64,000 bases of DNA from Bacillota bacterium (GCA_026627065.1 JAPNUO010000001.1:655932-719931); one strand, 5' to 3'; shown: positions 17,898 to 26,996, numbered from the stretch's first letter. Notes: generated by a model not told the origin, from the sequence alone. Program-made: numbers and translations.

Positions 17898-18612
17898 CCA
17901 TCTCCCTCCCTTCCTCTGTGGTCCGCCTAAGGAGATCTGGGCGGCGCGCAAGAGTCCACTCCCGCGCGAGCTGCTCCTGAAAAGCGGCCACGGCTTGATG
18001 ATTACCGCTCAGCAGCACTGGCGGCACCTCCATCCCGCGGTAGACCCGGGGACGAGTGAATTGGGGGCCTTCCAGTCCGCCGCCGGGACGGCTGAAAGAG
18101 TCTTTTCGCGCGCCCTCGGGCGCACCCAGCACGCCGGGGATCAACCGCACGACGGCATCAATCATCACCAGGGCAGGCAATTCGCCACCCGTCAACACGT
18201 AGTCGCCGATCGAGATCTCTTCGGCATTTAAAAGCATTTGAACCCGCGCGTCAATGCCTTCATAGTGGCCAGCGACGAACACCAGATGCTGTTCCTGGCT
18301 AAGTTCCTCAGCCACGGCCTGAGTAAATCGCCGCCCCTGCGGGGAGGTCAGAATGACCCGCGCTGGTTGGGACGCGTGGGCCATGGCCCACTCCACTGCC
18401 GGCACCACCACGTCCGCCCTGAGCAGCATGCCCGGCCCGCCCCCAAAGGGATAGTCGTCCGTCTGCCGATGTGGTCCCACGCCAAAGGGACGCAACGGAA
18501 TCACCCGCACATCGACCAAATGCGCCTGCCGCGCACGCTTAATCATGCTCGAGTTGAGCACGCCTTCACACATCTCAGGAAAGAGCGTGACCAGCTGGAT
18601 GACCAAGCTCAT
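17884..18612 (-). CDS. trmD: tRNA (guanine-N1)-methyltransferase TrmD
   Basis: This 242-residue SPOUT methyltransferase modifies G37 of tRNAs to prevent frameshifting. Diagnostic segments are [12 protein letters not shown] at the N-terminus, [13 protein letters not shown], the knot region CGHYEGID-like [11 protein letters not shown] and [15 protein letters not shown], and [17 protein letters not shown]. The C-terminal domain is present. Its ATG overlaps the rimM stop by ATGA and its stop overlaps rplS. Confidence 0.97.
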   Translation of the reverse strand: MSLVIQLVTLFPEMCEGVLNSSMIKRARQAHLVDVRVIPLRPFGVGPHRQTDDYPFGGGPGMLLRADVVVPAVEWAMAHASQPARVILTSPQGRRFTQAVAEELSQEQHLVFVAGHYEGIDARVQMLLNAEEISIGDYVLTGGELPALVMIDAVVRLIPGVLGAPEGARKDSFSRPGGGLEGPQFTRPRVYRGMEVPPVLLSGNHQAVAAFQEQLAREWTLARRPDLLRRTTEEGREMDGLH

Positions 18613-19154
18613 TCCGACACGTCCTCCAGGCCGGGCAAAAGGACCACACTCATCACGCCGCGGCCCAGATCCACCTCGCGCACCACGCTCTTCAGAGCAG
18701 GAATCAAAAGAGGCTTGCGGCCAGGCCGATCCACCTCAAAGACATCGTGCGGCGCCCCCGTCCGAAGCACGTGAGCAATGCGACCAAGCACTCGACCCGT
18801 CCCCACTTCCTCGACGGTTAACCCCACCAGCTGATGCCAGTAGTATTCCCCTTCGGGCAAAGGAGGTAAGGCCGCTTCCGGCACCATCAAGAGGGCCCCG
18901 CGCAGCGCTTCCGCCGCTGTTCGCGTGTCCACCCCTTTGAGTTTGATCACAGCCATGGGTAACGCTAAACGCGCCTGCTCGACCGCCCGCACCCCACCTA
19001 ATCGATCCACCGTGACTTCCCTCAATCGCACGAAGCGTTCGGGAAAATCCGTAGTGGGCAAGACGCGAAGAGAACCATCGATGCCAAACGGCGCGGTGAC
19101 CTCGCCGACCAGGATGTGGCCTGGCCAGACCTCTGGCTGCTTACGAGGACTCAC
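18609..19154 (-). CDS. rimM: 16S rRNA processing protein RimM
   Basis: This 181-residue protein has the N-terminal barrel ([18 protein letters not shown]) and a C-terminal PRC-barrel with [22 protein letters not shown] and [18 protein letters not shown]. It assists 30S head maturation by binding S19. It starts with GTG inside the end of rpsP (14-base overlap) and joins trmD by ATGA. The KH-domain gene (ylqC) found between rpsP and rimM in many Firmicutes is absent. Confidence 0.95.
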   Translation of the reverse strand: MSPRKQPEVWPGHILVGEVTAPFGIDGSLRVLPTTDFPERFVRLREVTVDRLGGVRAVEQARLALPMAVIKLKGVDTRTAAEALRGALLMVPEAALPPLPEGEYYWHQLVGLTVEEVGTGRVLGRIAHVLRTGAPHDVFEVDRPGRKPLLIPALKSVVREVDLGRGVMSVVLLPGLEDVSE

Positions 19155-19431
19155 GGGCCTGAGCCTTCTGGCGGCGCTCTTCTGCCAACCGTTTCAACAC
19201 GCCCGTCTTTTGCAACAACGACCGCGCGGTGTCGGTCGGCTGGGCGCCGTTCTTAATCCATTGAATGGCCTTGTCCTCGTCGATTTTGATCACCGCCGGA
19301 TCCTTGGTCGGATCGTAATACCCGATGGCATCAATATACCGGCCGTCGCGCGGCGACCTCGCGTCCGCTACCACAACGCGGTAGAACGGGCGTTTTTTCG
19401 CGCCCATGCGGCGCAATCGAATCTTAACCAC
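19141..19431 (-). CDS. rpsP: 30S ribosomal protein S16
   Basis: The 96-residue product starts [20 protein letters not shown], the S16 hallmark, followed by [16 protein letters not shown]. Two in-frame GTG codons occur; the one at 19431 fits both the family N-terminus and the spacing to AAGGGGGA, while 19437 abuts that site. It lies between ffh and rimM in the SRP/ribosome operon. Confidence 0.97.
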   Translation of the reverse strand: MVKIRLRRMGAKKRPFYRVVVADARSPRDGRYIDAIGYYDPTKDPAVIKIDEDKAIQWIKNGAQPTDTARSLLQKTGVLKRLAEERRQKAQARESS

Positions 19432-19449
19432 TGTCACTCCCCCTTTCCG

Positions 19450-20787
19450 TCAGCCAAGCGGAGGGAACGGCATTCGCCCAAACCGCGCGCGCCCTTTTTT
19501 CCCCTTCATCTGGCGCATCAATTTCTTGACGTCTTCAAACTGCTTAATGAGGCGGTTGACCTCTTGCACTGTCGTCCCGCTGCCCCGGGCAATGCGAAGA
19601 CGTCGGCTGCCGTCCAAAATCTCGGGACGTTCTCGCTCCTTTTTCGTCATGGAATTCAGAATCGCTTCGATGCGCACGACGCTGCGGTCGTCCACCTTAT
19701 CTTTCAACTTGGCCATCTGCCCTGACATCCCAGGCATCATCTCCATCACCTTGGACAGCGGCCCGAGCTTCTTGACCTGCTCAATCATGGCTCGAAAATC
19801 GTCCAACGTGAAATCCGCCTTCTCAATCTTCTGGGCCAAGGCCTGGGTGCCTTCGCGGTCCATGGCAGCTTCCGCCTTTTCAATCAAGGTCAGAATATCT
19901 CCCATGCCCAGAATTCGGGAAGCCATGCGCTCGGGGTTGAACGGCTCCAGATCCTCAAGCTTTTCGCCCGTTCCGATCAGCTTGATGGGCAGTCCCGTCA
20001 CCTGGCGAATCGACAACGCCGCGCCGCCGCGCGCGTCCCCGTCCAACTTGGTCATGATGAGCCCAGTTAACGGCAGCCGCTCGCGAAACGCCGTGGCTAC
20101 GCGAACCGCATCCTGTCCTGTCATCGCGTCCACCACCAGCAGCATCTCGTGGGCGGGCACCCGGCGGTTCATCTCCTCAAGCTCCCGCATAAGTTCCTCG
20201 TCCACGTGCAGACGCCCTGCGGTATCGATAATCACGACGTCGCGCGCCATACGCCGCGATGCCTTGATGCCGAGGTCCGCGAGCTCCACGGGCGTTTTGC
20301 CCGGCTCACCGACCACAGGCACTTGAATCCGTTCTCCCAAAACTCGGAGCTGTTCCTGCGCTGCGGGCCGATAGACGTCGGCGGCCACCAGAATCGGCTG
20401 CCGCCCTTGCTGGCGGAGCATGCGGGCTAGTTTCGCGCTCACCGTGGTCTTCCCGGCGCCCTGCAACCCCACCAGGTAAATCACTGTGGGCGGATTTGGG
20501 GCCATGTGCACTCGCTCGGGCGTGCGTCCCATGAGTTCCACGAGCTCGTCCCGCACAATCCGGATCACGCCCTGCGCCGGGGTCAGGCTTTCAAGAATGT
20601 CCTGCCCGACAGCTTGCTTTTCCACCCGATCGAGGAACTCGCGCACCACCTTGAAGTTGACGTCCGCTTCCAGGAGCGCCAGCCTCACTTCTCGCAGGGC
20701 CTCCCGCACATCCGCTTCGCTTAGTCGGCCTTTGCTGCGCATGCGCTTGAACACGGCCTGCAGCTTTTCCGTCAACGCGTCAAACAT
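19450..20787 (-). CDS. ffh: Signal recognition particle protein Ffh
   Basis: This 445-residue SRP54 homologue recognises signal sequences on translating ribosomes. The N domain is followed by the GTPase domain with GLQGAGKTTVSAKLA (about residue 106), DVYRPAA, DTAGRLHVDE and TKLDGDARGGAALS. The C-terminal M domain is methionine rich (KVMEMMPGMSGQMAK) and holds the RNA-binding segment SRRLRIARGSGTTVQEVNRL. The SRP RNA gene itself was not found in this window. The start overlaps the ylxM stop by eight bases. Confidence 0.97.
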   Translation of the reverse strand: MFDALTEKLQAVFKRMRSKGRLSEADVREALREVRLALLEADVNFKVVREFLDRVEKQAVGQDILESLTPAQGVIRIVRDELVELMGRTPERVHMAPNPPTVIYLVGLQGAGKTTVSAKLARMLRQQGRQPILVAADVYRPAAQEQLRVLGERIQVPVVGEPGKTPVELADLGIKASRRMARDVVIIDTAGRLHVDEELMRELEEMNRRVPAHEMLLVVDAMTGQDAVRVATAFRERLPLTGLIMTKLDGDARGGAALSIRQVTGLPIKLIGTGEKLEDLEPFNPERMASRILGMGDILTLIEKAEAAMDREGTQALAQKIEKADFTLDDFRAMIEQVKKLGPLSKVMEMMPGMSGQMAKLKDKVDDRSVVRIEAILNSMTKKERERPEILDGSRRLRIARGSGTTVQEVNRLIKQFEDVKKLMRQMKGKKGRARFGRMPFPPLG

Positions 20788-21139
20788 CGCCTGCGCCCTC
20801 CTCGTCCGCCATGCGCCCTAAGGAATCCCTCAGACGTCGGAGAAGTTCAGTATCCTCCTCCGCCTCGTCGATCATCCGCACCAATGCCAGGAGGCGAGCT
20901 TTGCGCCGCTCAGCCCGCTCAAGCAGCTGAAGCCGCGATTCGTAATGTTCCAGGATGCGTTCCGTGCGTTCCAGAATGTCGTGAACTGCCGCCCGGGACA
21001 CATGCTCCGCCGCCCCAATTTCAGCCAGCGACCAATCTTCCAGATAGTACAGCCGCCATACCTCGTACTGATGGGCTGTAAGCATAGGGCCGTACATATC
21101 CAGCAACAAGCCCGCTCGAAAGCGATTCGAGAATGTCAT
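20780..21139 (-). CDS. ylxM: YlxM/p13-like DNA-binding protein
   Basis: This 119-residue helix-turn-helix protein, usually found directly upstream of ffh, is reported to influence SRP function. It shows the sigma-70 region 4-like helix-turn-helix in LTAHQYEVWRLYYLEDWSLAEIGAAEHVSRAAVHDIL. ATG 21139 was chosen because the family starts MT.....LLDMYG there and the upstream codons lie inside the leader hairpin. It is the first gene of the operon behind a near-consensus promoter. Confidence 0.88.
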   Translation of the reverse strand: MTFSNRFRAGLLLDMYGPMLTAHQYEVWRLYYLEDWSLAEIGAAEHVSRAAVHDILERTERILEHYESRLQLLERAERRKARLLALVRMIDEAEEDTELLRRLRDSLGRMADEEGAGDV

Positions 21140-21149
21140 TCTAGCCCCC

Positions 21150-21169
21150 GTTAAGGACTTTTCCTTAAC
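21150..21169 (-). promoter_or_regulatory. Leader hairpin before ylxM-ffh
   Basis: GTTAAGGA and TCCTTAAC form a perfect eight-pair stem with a four-base loop, ending 10 bases before the ylxM start. It lies in the 5' leader just ahead of the ribosome site and may affect mRNA stability or initiation. Confidence 0.45.
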
Positions 21170-21179
21170 AGCCCCCCTG

Positions 21180-21208
21180 ATTGTAATGAAGAGCTTGCCG
21201 CCTGTCAA
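21180..21208 (-). promoter_or_regulatory. Near-consensus vegetative promoter for the ylxM-ffh operon
   Basis: TTGACA (21208-21203) and TACAAT (21185-21180) are separated by exactly 17 bases on the leftward strand, about 40 bases upstream of ylxM. This is the best match to a housekeeping sigma factor promoter in the window and fits strong expression of SRP and ribosomal genes. Confidence 0.85.
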
Positions 21209-21249
21209 ACCAGCCCCCGCGCCTTCTTTAGACAGCTGCCCGCGACGGC

Positions 21250-22071
21250 TTACCGCACTTCGACGTCTTGCTGAGCCAGCAAGCTTTTCAGCGCACGCGC
21301 AGCTTCGTGAAACTTGGCCGCGCCCCCGCCGGGTTCGGACCCCGCCGCCAAGTGCGGCTCCAGCGAGAAAAACCCCTCAAACTGGTGCGCCGCCAGGGCC
21401 GCCACCAAGTCGTCCCACCGCCCGTCGCCCGCTCCCGCCACGCACACGCCCCCATCGGCGAAACGCGCATCCTTCACATGCACATAGGCGATGTGGTCCT
21501 GTAGGATGTGATAGGCGTCGGGAAACGGCCGCACACCCACTTGAATGAAATTCGCGGGATCAAAGACGGCGCGCAGCGTGGGTGCAGCCACCGCGTTTAA
21601 CAAATCCAGGCACCGCTCTGGGGTATCGCCGTAAATGCCCTTTTCGTTTTCATGCAGCAAGGTGATTCCTTTCTGGGCCGCCCGATCCACCATCCACAAA
21701 AAGCGGTCCAAAATTCGGGGCCGATAGGTCTCAGGCGACGGCTCCGGCAAATAAAACGAAAACACCCGCACCCGCGCCGTGCCCAAGCGCTGGGCATAAT
21801 CCAGAATCCGCAGAAAGCGCGCGCGAAAGACGCCCTCGTCTTCCGTAATCAGCGACTTGCCAATGGGGGACCCAATCGCCGACACCCCAATGCCCGCCGC
21901 GTCCAACGCTTCCCGCATCGCGTCCACCTCGGGTTCGGTCAACTCGGCAATGTTCGTGTGATTTACGCTGCGCACTTCCACAAACCGAATCCCTTCCCGC
22001 ACCAACGCCTGAATCTGCTCGGTCAGCGTGGGGCCGATTTCGTCGCCAAACGCACTCAACGTCACCACCAT
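21250..22071 (-). CDS. Sugar phosphate isomerase/epimerase family protein (AP endonuclease-2 TIM barrel)
   Basis: This protein of 273 residues has the xylose-isomerase-like TIM barrel: LSAFGDEIGPTLTEQI at the start, FVEVRSVNHTNI, GTARVRVFSFYLP, LLHENEKGIYGDTPERC, AVFDPANFIQVG, AYVHVKDARF and FFSLEPHL. The Glu, Asp, His and Glu residues in these segments would bind a metal. Members epimerise or isomerise sugars, inositols or related polyols. The ATG at 22071 follows GAGGGGG; an earlier in-frame start would overlap the dehydrogenase gene more. It ends the operon with a Gfo/Idh/MocA dehydrogenase and an M24-fold protein, suggesting catabolism of a sugar or cyclitol. Confidence 0.85.
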   Translation of the reverse strand: MVVTLSAFGDEIGPTLTEQIQALVREGIRFVEVRSVNHTNIAELTEPEVDAMREALDAAGIGVSAIGSPIGKSLITEDEGVFRARFLRILDYAQRLGTARVRVFSFYLPEPSPETYRPRILDRFLWMVDRAAQKGITLLHENEKGIYGDTPERCLDLLNAVAAPTLRAVFDPANFIQVGVRPFPDAYHILQDHIAYVHVKDARFADGGVCVAGAGDGRWDDLVAALAAHQFEGFFSLEPHLAAGSEPGGGAAKFHEAARALKSLLAQQDVEVR

Positions 22072-22090
22072 TGCGCCATCCCCCTCTTCG

Positions 22091-23251
22091 TCACTCAAAC
22101 GAGGCCCCCACGTCCAAAACTCGGCCGGATCCGGCCTTGGCCGCTTGCGACGCCTGGATGCGCGCCTGGAGGGCTGCCTCGTACGCTGCCTCGTCCACCG
22201 GCACCGTCACCCAGCCGTCCTGCCAGGTCGAGAGCAGCATGGCGTTGGCCAATTCCACCATCGCCAGCCCCTCGTCGCCCGGCGCCAGCAGGGGCGCGCC
22301 CGTGCGGATGGCGTCCACCCAGTTTTGGGTGATCGCCTCATGCCGGCCTTCCGAGCCCGCCACCGGAATGCGGCACTCCCACGCCTCCGGGGCGCCGAAG
22401 CCGCCGCGATAGGTGCGGTTAAATTCCCGTTCCGACATGCGGAGCCGCCAAAACACAAGGCGGTTGCCCTCCACCTCCACCTTCCCGCGATCGCCCACGA
22501 TTTCCAGACGGTTGGTCCCCGGCGCCTCCGCCGTGCTGGTAATGAACACGCCGGTGGCCCCGCCGGCGAACTCCACATAGGCGGTCACCTCATCTTCGAC
22601 CTCAATGGCGTGATACTTGCCAAAGTGACAAAACGCCCGCACGCGCTGGGGCCGGAGCCCCGTCACCCACAGCCATAAGTCCAGCTGATGCGGCGCCTGG
22701 TTTAAGAGCACGCCGCCCCCTTCCCCGGCCCACGTCGCGCGCCACTGCCCGGAATCGTAATAACTTTGCGAGCGGTACCAGGTCGTCACCACCCATTGCG
22801 TGCGGCGCAGCGGCCCCAACTCGCCGGCAGTCACGAGATCCCGCACCTTTTGATACACCGGATTGGCCCGCTGGTTGTACATGATGGCAAACACCCGCCC
22901 GCTGGCCCGCGCCGCCGCGTTCATCGCTTTCACCGCCTGCGTCGTCACGCCCGCCGGTTTTTCCACCAGCACGTGCAATCCGTGGGCCAAGGCCGCCATC
23001 ACCGCCGGCGGGTGCCCATAATGGGGGACCGCCACGATGACCGCGTCGCACCGGCCGCTGGCCCACAACCCCTCCATCGACTCAAACACCGCCACCCCGG
23101 GGTAGCGGGCGGCCACCCACGCCCGGGCGGCCGGGTCGGCATCACAGGCTGCCGTCAGCTCGGCGCCCCGAATGCGGCCTTCGGCCAGATATTGCGCGTG
23201 GTGCCGGCCAATGTTACCCACGCCGATGACCCCGATGCGCACCGTCTCCAT
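22091..23251 (-). CDS. Gfo/Idh/MocA family NAD(P)-dependent oxidoreductase
   Basis: This 386-residue dehydrogenase has an N-terminal Rossmann fold, METVRIGVIGVGNIGRHHAQYL, and the family motif VLVEKPAGVTTQ near residue 95, whose lysine belongs to the EKP catalytic motif. The GGGVLLNQAPHQLDLWLWVTG segment has the conserved histidine of the substrate site. Members oxidise sugars, inositol or related polyols. ATG 23251 is preceded by AAAGGGG. The downstream epimerase begins 20 bases after the stop region, so substrate and product are probably shared. The exact substrate cannot be told. Confidence 0.9.
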   Translation of the reverse strand: METVRIGVIGVGNIGRHHAQYLAEGRIRGAELTAACDADPAARAWVAARYPGVAVFESMEGLWASGRCDAVIVAVPHYGHPPAVMAALAHGLHVLVEKPAGVTTQAVKAMNAAARASGRVFAIMYNQRANPVYQKVRDLVTAGELGPLRRTQWVVTTWYRSQSYYDSGQWRATWAGEGGGVLLNQAPHQLDLWLWVTGLRPQRVRAFCHFGKYHAIEVEDEVTAYVEFAGGATGVFITSTAEAPGTNRLEIVGDRGKVEVEGNRLVFWRLRMSEREFNRTYRGGFGAPEAWECRIPVAGSEGRHEAITQNWVDAIRTGAPLLAPGDEGLAMVELANAMLLSTWQDGWVTVPVDEAAYEAALQARIQASQAAKAGSGRVLDVGASFE

Positions 23252-23308
23252 TCTGCATTCCCCTTTCATGTGAACACAGCGCCGCCGCGAAGAAGCGCTG
23301 CCTCCCGC

Positions 23309-24415
23309 CTAGGACAGCGCGGACACATCCACCAGATTGGGCGCCACCCACGCAGGGTTCGAACTGACATAGACCGGACCCTGGGTGAGGATCTCGGGGC
23401 CGTTAGGGGTCACCAGCAGCGTATGCTCGGCTTTCGCCCCTGGCAAACTGGGATTCCACGCGTACAGTTCCCCCGGGCGGACCGTTCCCTCCAATGACGG
23501 GGTCAGTCGCCATTCCCGCGACCGGTACCCGGTCAGTCCCCCCTGATGATGCCCTTGCCACCCGTCCGGGTAGCCAAAGTCTCGATAAGTCTTATCCATG
23601 CTGTCCCAGATGGCCCGATATGAGGCGCCTGCCACCGTTCGCGCCACCATGGCCTCCAATACGCCGGCAGTCGCCTCTAAACGGCGCACAACCTCCTCAT
23701 CGGGCCTGCCCCAGCTGATCAAACGGGAAAGGGACATCACCAACCCGGCTCGGCGCGCCCCCACAGCCACCATGGCCAATGCCCCCACCGGTGCTCCCGT
23801 CGGTACCGGGTGGCGGTAGCGATAAATGCGCTCTTCTCCGCCCACCAGAACCATCGCCGGATCGATTGCGGCCCGAAACAGCGCGGTTTCCACATGCCAC
23901 GCAAGATCTTGTTCCGACCACTCCGGGCGCACATCCAGCAACGCGTGCTCAAGCGCTTCCGCAGCCTCCCGCCCAAGGCTGCGCGCTCGCATTTGTTCCT
24001 GTTCGGTGAGTACCCTGCGAAACTCCATAAAGAGCGCGTCGGGGCCCAGATGTCCAAAGGGCATGGCGATATCAGTCACTAAACGCGAGCTATCCACATA
24101 CTGCTCAATTACGCGCTGAAGTCCTTGGCCCTGCCACCAGTCATACGCGACGACATTGAGGCCAAAGGGATTTTCTTCGCGGGAGATGCGCTCGGCTTCA
24201 ATGTTTGACGTCACAATCACCGCGTCGTCGCGCGTGACCAACACATGGGCCGCCCCGCTTTCCGAGGTGCGAGCCACCATATTTCGTCCGCCGCCGGTAA
24301 TCCAGGCGAAATTGATGGGGTGACCGAGACAGACCGCCTCGTAGGTGTCCTGGTGCGCCAACCATCGCCTCACCCTCAAGACCTTTTGCTCAAGTTCCGC
24401 CGCAAACCCGTCCAA
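23309..24415 (-). CDS. M24 (creatinase/aminopeptidase P-like) fold protein lacking metal-ligand aspartates
   Basis: This 368-residue protein has the two-domain layout of creatinase and aminopeptidase P: an N-terminal domain (GHPINFAWITGGGRNM, AVIVTSNIEAERI) and a pita-bread C-terminal domain starting near 150. In metallopeptidases the latter carries two aspartates in a DxGxxxxxYxxDxTR stretch; here the region reads MVAVGARRAGLVMSLSRL and both are missing. The histidines of GHHQGGLTGY and the glutamate of AEHTLLVT remain. It is therefore probably not a two-metal peptidase and could be a creatinase-like, metal-free hydrolase. TTG 24415 was chosen because AAGGTGATGAG precedes it. It leads the operon with the Gfo/Idh/MocA and epimerase genes. 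Confidence 0.75.
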   Translation of the reverse strand: MDGFAAELEQKVLRVRRWLAHQDTYEAVCLGHPINFAWITGGGRNMVARTSESGAAHVLVTRDDAVIVTSNIEAERISREENPFGLNVVAYDWWQGQGLQRVIEQYVDSSRLVTDIAMPFGHLGPDALFMEFRRVLTEQEQMRARSLGREAAEALEHALLDVRPEWSEQDLAWHVETALFRAAIDPAMVLVGGEERIYRYRHPVPTGAPVGALAMVAVGARRAGLVMSLSRLISWGRPDEEVVRRLEATAGVLEAMVARTVAGASYRAIWDSMDKTYRDFGYPDGWQGHHQGGLTGYRSREWRLTPSLEGTVRPGELYAWNPSLPGAKAEHTLLVTPNGPEILTQGPVYVSSNPAWVAPNLVDVSALS

Positions 24416-24454
24416 CTCATCACCTTCTTGAAAAAACTCGCAAAGTTGCCATTC

Positions 24455-24483
24455 ATCGTAGCACCGCCTCCCAGACGTGTAAA
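24455..24483 (-). promoter_or_regulatory. Promoter of the M24-dehydrogenase-epimerase operon
   Basis: On the leftward strand TTTACA (24483-24478) and TACGAT (24460-24455) are separated by 17 bases. The predicted transcript would start about 33 bases before the TTG start, and a terminator of the preceding gene lies upstream, so this unit is transcribed separately. Confidence 0.6.
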
Positions 24484-24601
24484 GGCGCCGGCCAGGCGAC
24501 AACGCGCCCTTCTGCGTTCCCTCACGACAATCGCAGCGGGCCCCGCTTCGTTCCCTCGATCTGCCGCGTCCCCCGACAAACACGCTTCCGTGCCGTCACT
24601 C

Positions 24602-24634
24602 AAAAAGCGCCCGGCATATATCCTTGCCGGGCGC
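24602..24634 (-). terminator. Intrinsic terminator after the 112-residue hypothetical gene
   Basis: A perfect 10-bp stem, GCGCCCGGCA with TGCCGGGCGC and an eight-base loop, is followed on the leftward strand by TTTTT. It begins four bases after the stop of the hypothetical gene. Confidence 0.88.
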
Positions 24635-24638
24635 CCCT

Positions 24639-24977
24639 TTAAAACTGACTCGACACCTCGCTGGCCAACGTGGAAAACCGGCTGTCGCGGATTCGCTGCA
24701 CGGCTTCTTGGAGGTCGGGCGGTCCTCCCTGGGCCAGGCGCATAACCCGGCTCCAATTGATCACCATGGCATGCGGCGGCACCGCCCCCCGCCGCATGTG
24801 CATCCGCAAAAGCCCGGTGGCCACTGTGGCCAAGTCGTCCTTAAACCCTTCTCTTTCTGCGTAACCGAGATGAGTAATGCGGACGACGTAGTCGTCGAGG
24901 CGATACACCCCTTCATGAATGATAAAATGCACTTCCCAGGCCTCGTCGTGCCAGGCCACCGATTCGACTTTGACCAA
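24639..24977 (-). CDS. Hypothetical protein, 112 residues
   Basis: A TTG-started frame follows GGCGGAAGAGG with good spacing and ends just before a strong terminator, so it is very likely a real gene. The protein is soluble, with a probable beta-rich first half (VESVAWHDEAWEVHFIIHEG, YRLDDYVVRITHLGY) and an amphipathic helix near the C-terminus (DLQEAVQRIRDSRF). No cysteine pairs, membrane segments or known motifs are seen and I do not recognise the family. It forms a single-gene unit, or the last gene after the sugar-phosphatase gene, with which it shares direction but not overlap. Confidence 0.6.
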   Translation of the reverse strand: MVKVESVAWHDEAWEVHFIIHEGVYRLDDYVVRITHLGYAEREGFKDDLATVATGLLRMHMRRGAVPPHAMVINWSRVMRLAQGGPPDLQEAVQRIRDSRFSTLASEVSSQF

Positions 24978-25054
24978 CCTCTTCCGCCTCCTGCTGAGAG
25001 AGTGGATGGCTCCGCCCCCGCTATTATACCCGAGGGGGACAGAGGCGGTCTCCG

Positions 25055-25801
25055 CTAGCCCGCATATTCGGCTCGAAACATGGCCACGGGATCGTCAACA
25101 AATTGCCTGAGGCCGTCTAACACGCCGTATGCTCCTTCGTAAGGCGAACGCAAAATGACGGGGGGCAGGTGATCGCGAAGAGATAGCGAGGCATTGGCCA
25201 CCAAGACGCCCCGGTACCGCCCTTCGAGTAAATCCCCGTCGTTTTCTGCGTCCCCAGCCACAAAGCATTGCTGCGCCTTGAGGTTCAAACGGGCGAGAAT
25301 GTACTTCAATGCTCGCCCCTTTAGGGCGCCTCGCGGCACTACGTCTAGCCGCCCTTCTTCGCCGTCCCACAGGGTCCGGCAGGCAATTCCCGCTCGCACG
25401 AGCTGAGCCTTGGCGCAGGCCAATGCTTCTTGATCCCGTATTTGGAAGACTATCCGCCAATGCGAGCTCCGCCCTTGAAACTTTACCCCGTCAAGGCCCT
25501 CCAGCGCATGCAGCACCCGCCGAGGCGACCAGTCGCGGCGTTGCTGAAACGCCCAGTTTTCGTCCACCCGCAAATCCGGACCCCAGTACACGTCAGCTCC
25601 GATATCCGTGGCCAGCGCCAACGGCTCGGGAAAGCCGTAATGCCGAATGATGGGTTCGGCATTCGCGCGGGTGCGCCCGGTCAGGTAAATCACCCCGATT
25701 TCGGGATGGGCGCGCAGATAATCGGCCAGCGCCGCCTCGCCGCCGCATCCCACTAAGGTCCCGTCGATATCAGACGCTAGCACCCACTTGACTCCTGCCA
25801 A
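25055..25801 (-). CDS. HAD-family sugar-phosphate phosphatase (sucrose-phosphatase-like)
   Basis: This 248-residue HAD hydrolase of the Cof/sucrose-6-phosphate phosphatase group has motif I ASDIDGTLVG (nucleophile Asp near residue 10), motif II YLTGRTRA, a lysine in the ALKGRALKYIL region and motif IV FVAGDAENDGDLL. The cap segment between motifs II and III is of the type found in sucrose- and trehalose-phosphate phosphatases. The TTG start is behind a textbook GGGAGGTGA, and the first 32 bases overlap the glycosyltransferase gene. Pairing of a GT4 synthase with this phosphatase suggests two-step synthesis of sucrose or a similar glycoside. Mannosyl- or glucosylglycerate would be alternatives. 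Confidence 0.82.
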   Translation of the reverse strand: MAGVKWVLASDIDGTLVGCGGEAALADYLRAHPEIGVIYLTGRTRANAEPIIRHYGFPEPLALATDIGADVYWGPDLRVDENWAFQQRRDWSPRRVLHALEGLDGVKFQGRSSHWRIVFQIRDQEALACAKAQLVRAGIACRTLWDGEEGRLDVVPRGALKGRALKYILARLNLKAQQCFVAGDAENDGDLLEGRYRGVLVANASLSLRDHLPPVILRSPYEGAYGVLDGLRQFVDDPVAMFRAEYAG

Positions 25802-26996
25802 GGCCGGTCACCTCCCGGTAGCAGGCCACCATTTGCTCGGCCATTTGTTGAATCGTGTGCGCCCCGTGAATTTTTTCCTGACCGGCATGCCCCAGCTTGC
25901 GCGCCAGCATAGGGTCAGCCCACAATGCGAGGGCCTCATCCCAAAGTTTGGTCATATTGGACGGCGCGACAAGATAGCCGTTCTCCCCTTCGTCAATCCA
26001 GTCCTCAATCCCGGTCACCCGCGTCCCGACGACGGGAACGCCAGACGCCAAGCCCTCCACGACCGCCATGCCTAGCGTCGGCCCCTGATTGGGCGCAATG
26101 AGCACCGCTGCGGCCGCCAAGTAGGGGGCAACCCCTCGGTGGGGCATGCCGCCTAAAAACAGCACGTGGCCCTGCAATTGGTCTGCCAACGCCGCCAGGT
26201 GCGGGGAGACGGGTCTCCCATGCTCCACCTCACGACGCGTGCCGCCCACCACGAGCAACAAAAAATCCGCCGGCAAAGCTCGCTGGGCTAAAAACGTCAA
26301 GGCGTCGTAAAATCCCCGCGCCTGTTCGAGCCGGCCCACGTAGATCACGGGGCGCCGCGCCAGCTGGTGTCCTTTTAAGACCGGGCCTGCGTCTCGACTA
26401 AAAAATTGGGTGGGATCAACGCCTGGCGGGATAACAAAGACGGGCGGCGTCGCACCGAACTCCCGCACGGCATCAGCCTCGCGCCGATAGGCCACCACCA
26501 GCGCGTCAGCCTTCGCCAGCAATTCCCGTTCTCTCAACGTGCGCTCGCTTGGCGCCAATTCCTCGGCGCGTCTGGCCCATTCAACCATTTTCACTGGGGA
26601 ATGAACCCAGGGAATGCCGAGCCTTCGGGAAAGGCGTTCTGCAATGAGTCCGCTAATCCAGTAATAGCTGTGAATGATGTCGTAACGGCGACCACTGTGA
26701 CGGACCCAGGCCAAAGCCTGCTCCGCCAAGGCATCAACCTTGGCCAGCCACTCGTCCTCCCGGTCCCGGTCTAACGCCGGGGCCAGCCGAACCACCTGTC
26801 CCAAATGTCCCAAACTAAACTTGTCAGGCCACAGAGGATGGGATTGCGCGGTCAGTACATCGATGCCATATCCATGATGCTGCACATGTTTGACCAACTC
26901 GCGTATCAAAACCTGATGGCCGCCCACAGCTCCGCTGTCTCCATACGTTAACGGATCCGCATGCAGTGAGACGACCAAGATGCGGCGTATACTCAT
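25770..26996 (-). CDS. GT4 glycosyltransferase, sucrose-phosphate-synthase-like
   Basis: This 408-residue glycosyltransferase has the GT-B fold of family 4. The N-terminal domain begins ILVVSLHADPLTYGDSGAVGGHQVLIREL, with the loop and histidines seen in sucrose-phosphate synthases, and contains DIIHSYYWISGLIAE. The C-terminal nucleotide-sugar domain has PPGVDPTQF, VIYVGRLEQARGF and the E-x7-E region PTLGMAVVEGLASGVPVVGT. It would transfer a hexose from a nucleotide sugar, plausibly to fructose 6-phosphate given the downstream phosphatase. ATG 26996 follows GGAGGAC. The gene is preceded by a cyclic di-AMP riboswitch, linking it to osmotic control. Confidence 0.83.
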   Translation of the reverse strand: MSIRRILVVSLHADPLTYGDSGAVGGHQVLIRELVKHVQHHGYGIDVLTAQSHPLWPDKFSLGHLGQVVRLAPALDRDREDEWLAKVDALAEQALAWVRHSGRRYDIIHSYYWISGLIAERLSRRLGIPWVHSPVKMVEWARRAEELAPSERTLRERELLAKADALVVAYRREADAVREFGATPPVFVIPPGVDPTQFFSRDAGPVLKGHQLARRPVIYVGRLEQARGFYDALTFLAQRALPADFLLLVVGGTRREVEHGRPVSPHLAALADQLQGHVLFLGGMPHRGVAPYLAAAAVLIAPNQGPTLGMAVVEGLASGVPVVGTRVTGIEDWIDEGENGYLVAPSNMTKLWDEALALWADPMLARKLGHAGQEKIHGAHTIQQMAEQMVACYREVTGLGRSQVGASV

